From the NCBI GenBank assembly GCA_900543615.1, contig UQSC01000004.1, forward strand, positions 1 through 42,067: a DNA stretch of 42,067 nucleotides. The letters run 5' to 3'. A model generated the notes under the pieces. That model searched no databases and was not told the DNA's origin. It saw only the letters and a program-made list of their open reading frames with translations. This DNA comes from an uncultured Collinsella sp. (GTDB taxonomy: Bacteria > Actinomycetota > Coriobacteriia > Coriobacteriales > Coriobacteriaceae). The position numbers were made by a program, and so were the translations under genes. Positions 31,367 to 39,168 of this stretch are shown one piece after another. Numbering within the stretch: position 1 is the stretch's first letter; every line of letters begins with the position of its first letter.

Positions 31367-33247
31367 CTAAATCGTGGGAAACGCGACGACATCGGCGGGG
31401 CGTGCCAACGTCTCGGCAATTTGGTCTTGCACCTCGAGCAGACAATCGAGCAGCAGCGGGTTAAAGGTGCCGCACTTACCGTCCAGGATCATCTGGATCG
31501 CCTCCTCGTGCGGGATAGCGTCCTTGTACACGCGCACGCTCGTCAGTGCATCGTACACGTCAGCCACCGAGACCACCTGCGCGGCGATGGGGATATCGTC
31601 GCCCTTAAGGCCATCGGGATAACCCTTGCCGTCCCAGCGCTCGTGGTGCCAACGCGCAATCTGGTACGCATATTCCATAAGCGCATTGCCGGCGTGATGG
31701 CTACCCAGCTCACGCAGCATGTCGGCGCCGATCGTGGTATGCGTCTTCATAATCTCGAACTCCTCGGGCGTAAGGCGTCCGGGCTTGTTGAGAATCGCAT
31801 CGTCAATCGACATCTTGCCGATATCGTGCAGCGCCGAAGCCAGGGCGATCGTGGAGCGCTCCTCATTGTCGAGGGAGATCGTGCCGCTACGCTGGACCAG
31901 ACAGCCAAGCAGCAGCTCGGTCAGCTTCTCGATGTTCGTAACGTGCCTGCCGCTCTCGCCGTTACGAAGTTCCATGACGCCGGCCATGATGTCGATGAGC
32001 ATGCGACTGTTCTTGACGCGCTCGTTGTACTGCTGGGACAGCAGGTTCGTCAGGCGGCGCTGTTTAGCGTATAGGCGGATGGTGTTGCTCACACGGCGGC
32101 GCACGACACGGGAGTCAAACGGGCGGTTGATATAGTCCGAAGCGCCCAGCTCGTACGCGCGCAGAACCATATCATCGGAATCTTCGCTCGAAATCATGAT
32201 GACAGGCAGATTGTCGGTACCCGATCGGCGCGACAGATTGGCCAGTACCTCAAAGCCGCTCATACCCGGCATGACAATGTCCAGCATCACGAGCGACAAC
32301 TCATCGCCATAGCGGTCAACCATGTCGAGCGCTGCACGACCGTTGTCGGCCTCGAGGATGCAATACTCGTCCTTGAGCATCTCGTTGAGAATGGCTCGGT
32401 TCATCTCGGAGTCATCGACAATAAGCACCAAAGGCTTTTCGCTTTGGAAGGCCTCGATGGAATCGGCATCGGTCACGACCGTACCGGCTTTTGCCTTAGC
32501 GCGGCTCAGTAACTGGACAGCACGGCCAACGCCCTCATCGACCGTCTCGCCATGAATGCGAACGCCACCAACACATGCCGTCAAGCTCACGTACTCATGG
32601 CCCGGAACAATCGTGGAATGAACGGCTTCGGATACCTGATGCAGGCGACGGGCGAAGTCATCGGAGGGAATATTGGGCATGACGACCACAAACTTGTCGC
32701 AGCCATAGCGCACAAGCTCGTCAGTCGAACGAATTCCGCTGCGTATGGCTGTCGCCACAGCACCGAGTGCAAGGTCGCCGGCATGACGGCCACACGTATC
32801 GTTGAAGACCCTGAAATCATCAAGGTCGATCATCGCAACGCCGGCATTCATGCGGGCGCTACGGAGCTTTTCCTCGTAATATCGACGATTGCACACGCTC
32901 GTCAGCACGTCGGTGTAGACAAGGTCCTCTTCTGCAGCCTCTTGCCCATCGATCGGACGCACCATCAGCAGGACGTGAGGCTCGCCCTCGACCTTTAGAG
33001 GGCGCAGACGGGCGCGGTACTCAACACCATCGTTGAGCAGTTGCTCCGACACATCATCGGAACCTGCCAAGGCCTCAAGGCTCGACTGACGCAGACAAGG
33101 GCAGCGATCGCCGGCAAGCAAGCAGTTAGGCTCGCTCTTAATCTGATCGGCCGACAGCAAACGCACCACGGGGTAGGTCTTCGCGACGCGGGCGACCTCG
33201 GCGGCAGCCTCCTCGCCGGTTAGATTGACCTCGTGATTATTGAGCAT
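31367..33247 (-). CDS. Response regulator with degenerate GGDEF, REC and HD-GYP domains
   Basis: A 626-residue soluble regulator. Residues 1-105 look PAS-like and contain a cysteine cluster (C42, C49, C51). Residues 108-255 are a GGDEF domain: DVLTSVCNRRYYEEKL and the active-site loop RYGCDKF (180-186), where GGDEF has become GCDKF, so cyclase activity is unlikely. Residues 273-395 are a receiver (VLIVDDSEMNRAIL; phospho-Asp D323 in MLDIVMPG; K-region altered to NRPF). Residues 415-610 are HD-GYP, with HDIGK at 474-478 and HHERWDGKGYP at 534-544, both intact, so cyclic-di-GMP phosphodiesterase activity is plausible. ATG 33247 has AAAGGG upstream. The Hpt gene follows in the same unit. Placing a receiver between GGDEF and HD-GYP is unusual. 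Confidence 0.92.
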   Translation of the reverse strand: MLNNHEVNLTGEEAAAEVARVAKTYPVVRLLSADQIKSEPNCLLAGDRCPCLRQSSLEALAGSDDVSEQLLNDGVEYRARLRPLKVEGEPHVLLMVRPIDGQEAAEEDLVYTDVLTSVCNRRYYEEKLRSARMNAGVAMIDLDDFRVFNDTCGRHAGDLALGAVATAIRSGIRSTDELVRYGCDKFVVVMPNIPSDDFARRLHQVSEAVHSTIVPGHEYVSLTACVGGVRIHGETVDEGVGRAVQLLSRAKAKAGTVVTDADSIEAFQSEKPLVLIVDDSEMNRAILNEMLKDEYCILEADNGRAALDMVDRYGDELSLVMLDIVMPGMSGFEVLANLSRRSGTDNLPVIMISSEDSDDMVLRAYELGASDYINRPFDSRVVRRRVSNTIRLYAKQRRLTNLLSQQYNERVKNSRMLIDIMAGVMELRNGESGRHVTNIEKLTELLLGCLVQRSGTISLDNEERSTIALASALHDIGKMSIDDAILNKPGRLTPEEFEIMKTHTTIGADMLRELGSHHAGNALMEYAYQIARWHHERWDGKGYPDGLKGDDIPIAAQVVSVADVYDALTSVRVYKDAIPHEEAIQMILDGKCGTFNPLLLDCLLEVQDQIAETLARPADVVAFPTI

Positions 33248-33458
33248 ATGGGGCCCTTTCGATGGGTTCGCATGGTAGCGGTGGGTTCCAAATGCTACAA
33301 GGGTAACACCTTGCCGATGCAGGTAAGCACGTGAATGCTGTTACATTTTTATGAGTTGGCAGACGGTACGATTGAAGCCGCAGGCGTGAGGTTTTGAGCA
33401 CGTTTGTTAACACGGCCGAAACGGTTGCGGGTGAAGCCTGTTTTGTTTTTTGCAGCTG

Positions 33459-34256
33459 CTAGAGCCCCAGGATGCCACGGACAGTCTGGGCAGCCGCTGC
33501 CGGGCGATCACGCAGGCCGTTGTGCGCGCCGGGAACCATTACGAGTGGACAGTCCAAAAGCTCAGCCGCTATCCTCGTTCCCGCCTCGCGGGGCGTACCA
33601 ATCGAGAGCTCGCCCAAAAGCACGGCGGCCACCGTTTTTGACGCACGAACGCTATCCCAATCGGGAACGCAGGTCATAGTAATCCCGTATTCGTTCGCCA
33701 TGAAACTGCGGCCGTTGCGCAGAGCATGCTTGGCTTCTGCCTCGGTTAACTTGGGGGCCTCAGGGTCCGAATCGCCGATGGCACCCAGGAAGGCCCGTAA
33801 TGCCCTGGAGACCTTTCCCGCGGCGATCATCTCGAGCAAAACCGGGGCCGCGCCCAGGCCGGCACCCTCATCCGTCACGGCGGGTTCATGCAGAATCGCA
33901 CGCGAGATTATGGCGGGGTTTGCACGGAGAAGCTCCAGGGTCACCAGCGTACCGGCACTGTGCGCGAGCACGTTTGCGGGAGCGCCAATATGCTCGATAA
34001 CAGCCTGCAGGTCGGCGGCCTGGACGGCGAGGTCGTAGCGTCCGTCTGCAGCGTCGCCGCTCTCGCCGCAACCGCGGCGGTCGTAGGCAATGACGCGACA
34101 GTCGCGGGCGAGCTCGCGGGCTATGGCGTCAAAAAAGACGCCGTCGACGCAGGCGCCGTGCACGCACACCAAGGCGGGTGCATCGGACGATACAACCGGG
34201 CCGGCATACTCGCGGCAGGCGATCGTGGTGCCCGCATTCTCGACCGTAAAATCCAT
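33459..34256 (-). CDS. Alpha/beta hydrolase
   Basis: A 265-residue alpha/beta-fold hydrolase of the esterase/haloperoxidase type. Oxyanion motif VCVHGACVDG near residues 30-39; YDRRGCGESG at 58-67; nucleophile S100 in the elbow AHSAG; catalytic His H245 in PGAHNG. The elbow has Ala in the first Gly position (A-x-S-x-G), which is tolerated in the family. Substrate unknown. ATG 34256 has GGGGGC about six bases upstream. It is separated from the downstream regulator gene by 211 bases without features, and divergent from the radical SAM gene with a 225-bp promoter region. Confidence 0.9.
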   Translation of the reverse strand: MDFTVENAGTTIACREYAGPVVSSDAPALVCVHGACVDGVFFDAIARELARDCRVIAYDRRGCGESGDAADGRYDLAVQAADLQAVIEHIGAPANVLAHSAGTLVTLELLRANPAIISRAILHEPAVTDEGAGLGAAPVLLEMIAAGKVSRALRAFLGAIGDSDPEAPKLTEAEAKHALRNGRSFMANEYGITMTCVPDWDSVRASKTVAAVLLGELSIGTPREAGTRIAAELLDCPLVMVPGAHNGLRDRPAAAAQTVRGILGL

Positions 34257-34481
34257 GTTGTGCCCCCATCATCAATGCCCATCCAGTTGTACATCAGTGC
34301 GGTTGGATGGACCCGCATTTCCTTACGCCTTGTTAACAGATTAACTGTACCTGACCCGAGACTTTTCATGGCACCGCATAATGAGCGACGTGAAAAAACG
34401 AAACTTGTAAAGCAAGAGCCCACGCCTTGCTTTGGAGCCGATGCTATGCTTAGGCACAATTGTCTTGAGGAGCATATGCCT

Positions 34482-35258
34482 ATGTCTACGTTTTTGAATG
34501 CCAGCCCCATCTTTGGGCCCGTTCGCAGCCGTCGCCTTGGTCTTTCGCTCGGCGTCAACATGATGCCGGCCAGCGGCAAAATCTGCACGTTCGACTGCAT
34601 TTACTGCGAAAACGGCCTCAACGCCGAGCGCCCCTGCCATGAGCCGTACAACACAGCTGCCGTGGTACTCGACGCGCTCGAGGCAAAGCTGCGCGAGATG
34701 GCAGCCGAGGGCGAGCTCCCCGATGTGATCACCTTCGCAGGCAACGGCGAGCCCACCGCCGCACCCGAATTTCCGCAGGCCATCGCCGGCGCCGTTGTGC
34801 TGCGCGACCAGCTAGCCCCAAACTCCAAGATCGCCGTGCTCTCCAACGGCACGCGCGCCGACCGCCCCGAGGTGCACGACGCGCTCATGATGGTCGACGA
34901 CAATATCCTCAAGCTCGATACCGTCGACCCGGCGTTTATCCAGCTGCTCGACCAGCCTGTTGGCCCCTACGACGTCGAGCACCAGATTGAGACGTTCGCA
35001 AGCTTTGACGGTCACGTTATTATCCAGACGATCTTTTTGACCGGCGAGTATCAGGGCAAGCTCATCGACAACACCGGCGAGGAGTACGTCGGCCCTTGGC
35101 TCGCGGCGCTCGAGCGCATTCGCCCGCAGGAGGCGACCATCTACACGGTGGCGCGCGAAACACCGGTCGCCGGCCTTGCCAAAGCGGCGCCCGAGGTGCT
35201 CGACACGATTGCCGCGCGCGTGAGCGCCCTCGGCATTCCCTGCCAGGTGAGCTACTAG
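34482..35258 (+). CDS. Radical SAM protein
   Basis: A 258-residue radical SAM enzyme. The cluster motif CTFDCIYC (C35, C39, C42; CxxxCxxC) follows an N-terminal GPVRSRRLGLSLGVN stretch that is typical of the COG0731-like group; the SAM-binding GGE-like motif is AGNGEPT. The radical SAM fold fills the whole protein and no second domain is visible. I chose ATG 34482 because GAGGAG lies nine bases upstream; ATG 34476 would be only three bases from it. Reaction unknown. It is followed by map, with an inverted repeat between them. Confidence 0.9.
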   Translation: MSTFLNASPIFGPVRSRRLGLSLGVNMMPASGKICTFDCIYCENGLNAERPCHEPYNTAAVVLDALEAKLREMAAEGELPDVITFAGNGEPTAAPEFPQAIAGAVVLRDQLAPNSKIAVLSNGTRADRPEVHDALMMVDDNILKLDTVDPAFIQLLDQPVGPYDVEHQIETFASFDGHVIIQTIFLTGEYQGKLIDNTGEEYVGPWLAALERIRPQEATIYTVARETPVAGLAKAAPEVLDTIAARVSALGIPCQVSY

Positions 35259-35302
35259 CAAAACCACGCAGCAGCTAGTGCCCGCCATCCCGCTCCATCA
35301 GC

Positions 35303-35363
35303 TGCGGTGATATAGTTCCTGTTTATGCTGTTAAACCGCTTAAATCGGAACTATATCACCGCA
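35303..35363. repeat. Inverted repeat upstream of map
   Basis: TGCGGTGATATAGTTCC (35303-35319) and GGAACTATATCACCGCA (35347-35363) are exact 17-base inverted repeats around a 27-base spacer that begins TGTTTATGCTGTT. No T-run. It may be a distant member of the GGAACAGTTCC-type palindromes, with an expanded loop. Confidence 0.88.
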
Positions 35364-35418
35364 ACTTTTATGGACGCGTGGGTGGGCTATACTAGCTGCA
35401 GATGAAAGGAAGTTAGCC

Positions 35419-36306
35419 ATGTATGACAACGGACCCGTACCCGGCCGCAACGACGCCTGCTGGTGCGGCAGCGGCAAAAAATATAAGAAATGTCACAGCG
35501 CCTTCGACGAGCGCCTCGAGCGCCTGTGGGAGGAGGGCTGGGAGGTTCTGCCCCGCACGCTCTACAAGACGCCCGCCGACATCGAGGGCATCAAACGCTC
35601 GGCCGCCATCAATGTGGGCGTGCTCGACTACGTAGGCGAGCACATCGCCGCGGGCATGACCACCAACCAGATCGACCAGATGATCTACGACTACACCGTC
35701 GAGCACGGTGGCACACCGGCCGACCTCCACTACGAGGGCTACCCAAAGAGCGTGTGCACCTCGATCAACGACGTCGTCTGCCACGGCATTCCCTGTGATA
35801 CGGACGTGCTGCACGAGGGCGACATCATCAACGTGGACTGCTCCACGATCCTAGACGGCTACTTTAGCGACTCGAGCCGCATGTTCTGCATCGGCGAGGT
35901 CTCGGCCGAGCGCCAGCGCCTGGTCGACGTCACCCGCGCCAGCGTGGAGGCGGGTCTGGCAGCCGTCAAGCCATGGCTGCCACTGTCCGTGATGGCCGAG
36001 GCCGTGCAAAAGACGGTCGAGGACGCCGGCTTTAGCGTGGTGCGCGAGTACGGCGGACACGGCATCGGTAAGGAGTTCCACGAGGACCCGTTTGTGGGCT
36101 TTACCACCGAGGCACCCGATGTGGACACCATCATGGCTCCGGGCATGGTCTTTACCATTGAGCCCATGGTCAATGCCGGAGCGCCCGACATCAAGATTAG
36201 CAAGGGCGACGGTTGGTGCGTGCGCACCAAGGACGGCAGCGATTCGGCCCAGTGCGAGGTACAGCTCGTGGTGACCGAGGACGGTTACGAGCTGCTGAGC
36301 TGGTAG
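35419..36306 (+). CDS. map: Type I methionine aminopeptidase with N-terminal SEC-C motif
   Basis: Removes initiator methionine from new proteins. The 295-residue protein begins with a SEC-C zinc motif (GRNDACWCGSGKKYKKCH, residues 9-26), then an ~20-residue linker and the pita-bread catalytic domain. Metal ligands are visible: Asp in NVDCS, Asp in YFSDSSR, His in GGHGIGKEFHE, Glu in TIEPMV and Glu in QCEVQLVV. SEC-C motifs may aid binding to the ribosome or to protein partners. ATG 35419 has AAGGAAG upstream. It is probably transcribed alone: an inverted repeat precedes it and a strong terminator follows. Confidence 0.96.
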   Translation: MYDNGPVPGRNDACWCGSGKKYKKCHSAFDERLERLWEEGWEVLPRTLYKTPADIEGIKRSAAINVGVLDYVGEHIAAGMTTNQIDQMIYDYTVEHGGTPADLHYEGYPKSVCTSINDVVCHGIPCDTDVLHEGDIINVDCSTILDGYFSDSSRMFCIGEVSAERQRLVDVTRASVEAGLAAVKPWLPLSVMAEAVQKTVEDAGFSVVREYGGHGIGKEFHEDPFVGFTTEAPDVDTIMAPGMVFTIEPMVNAGAPDIKISKGDGWCVRTKDGSDSAQCEVQLVVTEDGYELLSW

Positions 36307-36315
36307 CTGTAGATG

Positions 36316-36360
36316 CGCCGGATGCTGACGGGCACGCTCGTCTTGCATCCGGCGTTTTTT
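36316..36360 (+). terminator. Intrinsic terminator after map
   Basis: CGCCGGATGC (36316-36325) and GCATCCGGCG (36345-36354) form a perfect stem followed by TTTTTT, ten bases past the stop codon. Confidence 0.95.
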
Positions 36361-36378
36361 AGCGTTTTGCCTGATAAA

Positions 36379-36414
36379 ACCTGCCAAAAATAAACCTGTC
36401 CCTTTTTGGCAGGT
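36379..36414. repeat. Palindrome with CTGTCCC loop
   Basis: ACCTGCCAAAAA (36379-36390) and TTTTTGGCAGGT (36403-36414) are exact inverted repeats around TAAACCTGTCCC. The left part, GATAAAACCTGCCAAAA, recurs at about 37581-37597 without its partner arm. It lies 20 bases before the next start codon and could affect its translation. Confidence 0.88.
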
Positions 36415-36433
36415 CGAGCGGAGAGGACTGCTT

Positions 36434-37369
36434 GTGAACATCCTGGTTTTGTTGCCCGTCAACGACCGCCATCGCGCAATTCTTGAGTCGAGCGCTCCGG
36501 GCGAGGACTTTATCTACACGAGCGCCGACGCCGCCACGCGCGAGCAGGTCGCCGATGCCGACGTGATCTTGGGCAACATCGACCCTGACATGCTCACGGC
36601 ATGCGAGCATCTTCAGCTGTTGCAATTGCAGACCGCCGGCTATGACGATTACCTGGCCGCCGGCACCGTGCCAGCCGACGCCAAACTGTCTTGCTCGGTG
36701 GGCGCCTACGGCCAGGCCGTAAGCGAGCACATGTTTGCCATGGCCCTTTCCATGATGAAGCGCCTGCCCGGCTATCACGATTTGCAGCGCGAGCATCGCT
36801 GGGAGGATTTGGGGCCGGTTACCTCGCTCAAAAACGCCAACGTACTGGTGCTGGGCGCGGGCGATATCGGCGGCCACTTCGCCACGCTCTGCCGCAGTAT
36901 GGGTGCGCACGTCCGCGGCATCAAGCGCCATCCGCTCGTCTACCCCATTGTGTTTGAGGACATGGACGGCATGGACGCCCTGCCCGAGCGCCTGGCCGAG
37001 GCCGACGTCGTCGCATCCTTTATGCCGAGCACACCCGAAACCCGCGGCCTGGCGAACGCCGAGTTCTTCGCCGCGATGAAACCGGGCGCCCTCTTTGCCA
37101 ACGGCGGCCGCGGCGACCTCGTGGTTGCCGACGACCTGGTTGCCGCTCTTGAGTCCGGACACCTTGCCGGCGCCGCGGTCGACGTCACCGACCCCGAGCC
37201 GCTGCCTGCGACAAGCCCCCTGTGGGATGCGCCCAACATGCTCATCACACCGCACGTCTCGGGCTGGTTCCACCTGGCCGCCACGCTCAACAACGTCGTC
37301 GACATCGCCGCGGAGAATCTGCGTCATCTGCAGGCCGGCGAGACGCTTCGCTGCTGGATCGAACACTAG
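36434..37369 (+). CDS. D-isomer-specific 2-hydroxyacid dehydrogenase family protein
   Basis: NAD(P)-dependent oxidoreductase interconverting 2-keto acids and D-2-hydroxy acids. The 311-residue protein has the Rossmann motif GAGDIGG (141-147) and the full catalytic set: R226 in GGRGDLV, E255 in TDPEPLP and H274 in TPHVSGW. The substrate domain is at the N-terminus. HVSGW and the overall spacing resemble the phosphoglycerate/glyoxylate reductase-like group; exact substrate unknown. The start is GTG 36434 with GAGAGGA upstream. A perfect palindrome lies directly upstream of its ribosome-binding site. Confidence 0.92.
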   Translation: MNILVLLPVNDRHRAILESSAPGEDFIYTSADAATREQVADADVILGNIDPDMLTACEHLQLLQLQTAGYDDYLAAGTVPADAKLSCSVGAYGQAVSEHMFAMALSMMKRLPGYHDLQREHRWEDLGPVTSLKNANVLVLGAGDIGGHFATLCRSMGAHVRGIKRHPLVYPIVFEDMDGMDALPERLAEADVVASFMPSTPETRGLANAEFFAAMKPGALFANGGRGDLVVADDLVAALESGHLAGAAVDVTDPEPLPATSPLWDAPNMLITPHVSGWFHLAATLNNVVDIAAENLRHLQAGETLRCWIEH

Positions 37370-37398
37370 GGTTCCGCCGTTCTAACGAACGGCGGACC

Positions 37399-37530
37399 GG
37401 TTGACGCTGCGAGCCGCCCAGAGCGACAAATTGTCATTCAAAAGGCAAGGCATGACCAGAAGGTCTATGGCTTGCCTTTTTCATGCCAACTTGTTCGCTC
37501 TGGGCGTCGCTCGCTGACGTTTGCTCAACC
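37399..37530. repeat. Nested inverted repeat containing a terminator
   Basis: An inner stem, AAAGGCAAGGCATGACC (37440-37456) with GGTCTATGGCTTGCCTTT (37461-37478), ends in T-rich sequence and would terminate the dehydrogenase gene. Outer arms GCCCAGAGCGACAAATTG and the complement of CAACTTGTTCGCTCTGGGC extend it to over 100 bases. The rest of the gap 37531-37621 has only the GATAAAACCTGCCAAAA fragment. Confidence 0.75.
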
Positions 37531-37621
37531 CGCGGTGTGTTAACAATTCTGTCCAGCTGTTGGCATTGCGGCATTTGTCCAGATAAAACCTGCCAAAATT
37601 GTCATCTCATTTTGGTCGATT

Positions 37622-39007
37622 TTAGAGCTCCACACTTTCGGCGCCGTTGATGGTTAGGTTGCGCTCGTAGAACGCGGTGAGAGCGCGGATGGCGTACATC
37701 ACGTCGCGTACGCCGCCGGTCTCGTAGCTCGAGTGCATGGCAAGCTGCGGCAGGCCCACGTCCACAGCATGCATGCTCGCCTGCATATTGGACAGATTGC
37801 CGAGCGTGGAGCCGCCGGCCATATCGCTCTTGTTGGCGAAGGCCTGCATGGGCACGTCGGCGTCATCGCAGATGGCCTGGAACACCGCGCGGCTAAAGGC
37901 ATCGGTGCAGTAGTGCTGGTTGGCGGCTTCCTTGATGACGATACCGCCGTTGAGCACCACCTGATTGCGGGCATCGCACTTCTCGGCGTGGTTGGGGTGC
38001 ACGGCATGTGCGTTGTCGCAGCTTACAAGCATCGAGGCAGCAAGTGCGCGATGGTACGACTCGTCGTCAAAACCCAGCGATCCGTTGATGCGGCGCAGCG
38101 CGTCGGCCAAGAAGGTCGACATGGCACCCTGCTTGGTCTCGGAGCCAACCTCCTCGTTATCGAAGCAGCAGAAGACCGAGACGTCGTGCGCGTTTTCGGC
38201 GCCCAAAAATGCCTGTAGCGAGGTATAGGCACAGGCCAGGTCGTCGAGCTTGGGCGTCGAGATAAACTCATCGGCCCAGCCCCAGATGCGTGCATCCTGA
38301 CGATTGACCAGGAACAGGTCGCGACCCAGGATCTGCTCGGGCTCAACATCCAGCTCTTCGGCGATCAGGGCATCGAAGTCACCCTGCTTAAGCTCGCCGG
38401 TGCTGATAAGCGGGCAAAGGTCAACGGCTCGGTTGGGAGCAAAGCCCTCGTTGACGCCACGGTTCATATGGATAGCAAGGCTCGGGATGATGGCGACCTC
38501 GCGCTCGGTGGCAAGCAGGCGGCTCTCAATACGGTCGCCTTCGCGTACCAACACGCGGCCCGCGAGCGCCAGCGGGCGATCGAACCAGGTGTAGTCGATC
38601 ATGCCGCCGTAGGCCTCGGTGTTCAGGCGCAGCGTTTCGCCCGCGCCATCGAGCTCGGGCACGGCCTTGACCTTAAACGTCGGCGAATCGCTGTGCGACG
38701 CCGTGAGCTGAAAATGATAGTCACCGGCAACACCGTCCTCGCCCCACGTCGCGGCCAGGTCCTCGCCCACCTTAAAGGCAACGACGCTCGAGGTGTTGCG
38801 CTGCGTGTAATAACGCCCGCCCGGCTCGATGTCCCACGCCGCATTCTCGGGCAGGTAGGTAAAGCCCGCCTCGTCGAGCTCGGCCATAATGGTCGCCGCC
38901 GTATGGAACATGCTGGGGCATGCCTCGATAAAGTCGATAAGGTCGTTGGCGGCCTCGATATCGTCGGCAGTCACGTGCACGCGCTCGGGCGTTTCCTGAT
39001 CCGTCAT
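37622..39007 (-). CDS. M18 family aminopeptidase
   Basis: A 461-residue zinc aminopeptidase removing N-terminal, often acidic, residues from peptides in the cytosol. Metal and catalytic motifs follow the M18 order: TASHSDSPTFKVK (His and Asp), LDDLACAYTSL (bridging Asp), FDNEEVGSETKQGA (catalytic Glu pair), CDNAHAVHPNH (Asp) and LAMHSSYETGG near the end (His). Length fits the family. I start at ATG 39007 with AAAGGGGAG upstream; the frame to 39118 adds a non-homologous leader. It is monocistronic, divergent from the Ntn hydrolase gene, and could process peptides brought in by the OPT transporter. Confidence 0.95.
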   Translation of the reverse strand: MTDQETPERVHVTADDIEAANDLIDFIEACPSMFHTAATIMAELDEAGFTYLPENAAWDIEPGGRYYTQRNTSSVVAFKVGEDLAATWGEDGVAGDYHFQLTASHSDSPTFKVKAVPELDGAGETLRLNTEAYGGMIDYTWFDRPLALAGRVLVREGDRIESRLLATEREVAIIPSLAIHMNRGVNEGFAPNRAVDLCPLISTGELKQGDFDALIAEELDVEPEQILGRDLFLVNRQDARIWGWADEFISTPKLDDLACAYTSLQAFLGAENAHDVSVFCCFDNEEVGSETKQGAMSTFLADALRRINGSLGFDDESYHRALAASMLVSCDNAHAVHPNHAEKCDARNQVVLNGGIVIKEAANQHYCTDAFSRAVFQAICDDADVPMQAFANKSDMAGGSTLGNLSNMQASMHAVDVGLPQLAMHSSYETGGVRDVMYAIRALTAFYERNLTINGAESVEL

Positions 39008-39168
39008 GCTCTCCCCTTTCACTGGGTTGATGGTCTCCTCCAGCATACCCCGCCGCGCCAGCGCCGCGCCTTTCATTCCATGTTTAATCCCGCGCCGCTC
39101 GCCAAGTTGAGCCATCATGCCCGTGCACCTTTTGCGACAATTACGCTAACAGGACGAGAGGAGCCCTC

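Noticed and set aside
31367..33247. Active diguanylate cyclase
   Set aside because: The GGDEF loop reads GCDKF, losing the catalytic Glu and a Gly; cyclase activity is unlikely even though the domain is otherwise recognisable.
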